NCBI GenBank assembly: GCA_031551455.1
Contig: JAVBNP010000271.1
Location: forward strand, 1-15,735
Origin: JAIRLS01 sp031551455
GTDB lineage: Bacteria; Bacteroidota; Bacteroidia; Bacteroidales; UBA4181
Reading direction: 5' to 3'
Length of the DNA: 15,735 nucleotides
The first letter of the stretch is position 1. The number at the start of each line of letters is the position of its first letter. Positions 15,616-15,735 of the stretch are shown here, one piece after another. Below the pieces are notes generated by a model. That model was not told the origin of the DNA and made no database searches. It saw only the letters and a list, made by a program, of their open reading frames with translations. A program made the position numbers and the translations under genes.

Positions 15616-15735
15616 ATGAATATGCGATATATCATCTCTTTTATGATCATTTGTTGTCTCGGATCGGCCGGAATATCGGCGCAACCGTTGCCCTTGATTC
15701 CGCAGCCGATGGAAGAAAAACAAGGTACGGGCACG
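15616..15735 (+). CDS. 5' end of a secreted protein, probable GH20 beta-N-acetylhexosaminidase (partial)
   Basis: Forty codons are visible before the window ends. A signal peptide (MNMRYIISFMIICCLGSAGISA) is followed by QPLPLIPQPMEEKQGTGT. The segment LIPQP plus a following Glu/Lys/Gly stretch is how many Bacteroidetes GH20 beta-N-acetylhexosaminidases begin their mature N-terminal domain. The catalytic domain lies outside the window, so this is a hint and not an assignment. If correct, the enzyme would remove GlcNAc or GalNAc from glycans in the periplasm or outside the cell. An alternative start at the Met in position 3 would make little difference. Confidence 0.6.
   Translation, partial: MNMRYIISFMIICCLGSAGISAQPLPLIPQPMEEKQGTGT

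Noticed and set aside
1..15735. CRISPR array, tRNA or rRNA genes, integrase, or restriction/defence cassette
   Set aside because: No regularly spaced direct repeats, no cloverleaf or rRNA-like sequence, and no integrase, nuclease or methylase-pair genes were seen.

Overview
The window looks like a chromosomal segment from a member of the Bacteroidota, probably Bacteroidales. The reasons are: several promoters of the TAnnTTTG (-7) type used by the Bacteroidetes primary sigma factor, almost no Shine-Dalgarno sequences, a PorE-like TPR/PD40/OmpA lipoprotein, a PIF1-type helicase with a C-terminal HTH domain, and secreted glycoside hydrolases of GH172, GH78 and probably GH20. The species cannot be named from the sequence alone. 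Nothing here resembles a phage, plasmid, CRISPR array or classical defence island.

Layout. 1-591: the 3' end of an unidentified gene and a small basic protein of unknown function, 15 bases apart. 629-679: a structured intergenic inverted repeat. 740-2950: a long RelA/SpoT homologue whose hydrolase half has lost its catalytic residues, so it is predicted to be a synthetase-only (p)ppGpp enzyme. 3002-4951: a GH172 (DUF2961) lipoprotein on the same strand. 5089-5550: a small AT-rich membrane protein unlike its neighbours in composition. 5685-7883 (minus): a secreted GH78 alpha-L-rhamnosidase. 8133-10085: the PorE-like cell-envelope protein, convergent across a strong bidirectional hairpin terminator with a small outer-membrane beta-barrel (10199-10708, minus). 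10860-13106 (minus): the PIF1-like helicase, divergent from a rightward cluster at 13193-15348. That cluster holds a half-length ketoacyl-synthase-like protein without the active-site cysteine, an unknown lipoprotein, and an RlmI-like SAM methyltransferase. 15398-15605: a repeat-rich intergenic region dominated by an 80-base near-perfect hairpin. 15616-end: the start of a secreted protein that looks like a GH20 beta-N-acetylhexosaminidase.

How the genes fit together. The sugar-active enzymes (GH172, GH78, probable GH20) suggest a lifestyle of degrading plant or host glycans, but no SusC/SusD pair or sensor-regulator is in view, so this is not a recognisable polysaccharide utilisation locus. 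The PorE-like protein and the barrel are envelope components. The rest is housekeeping (stringent response, helicase, RNA methylation). I did not find a clear, coherent new multi-gene system. The items most worth following up are the 80-base hairpin inside a possible 171-bp inverted-repeat element, the degenerate ketoacyl-synthase-like gene with its unknown lipoprotein neighbour, the possible leaderless promoters, and the compositionally foreign membrane-protein gene.
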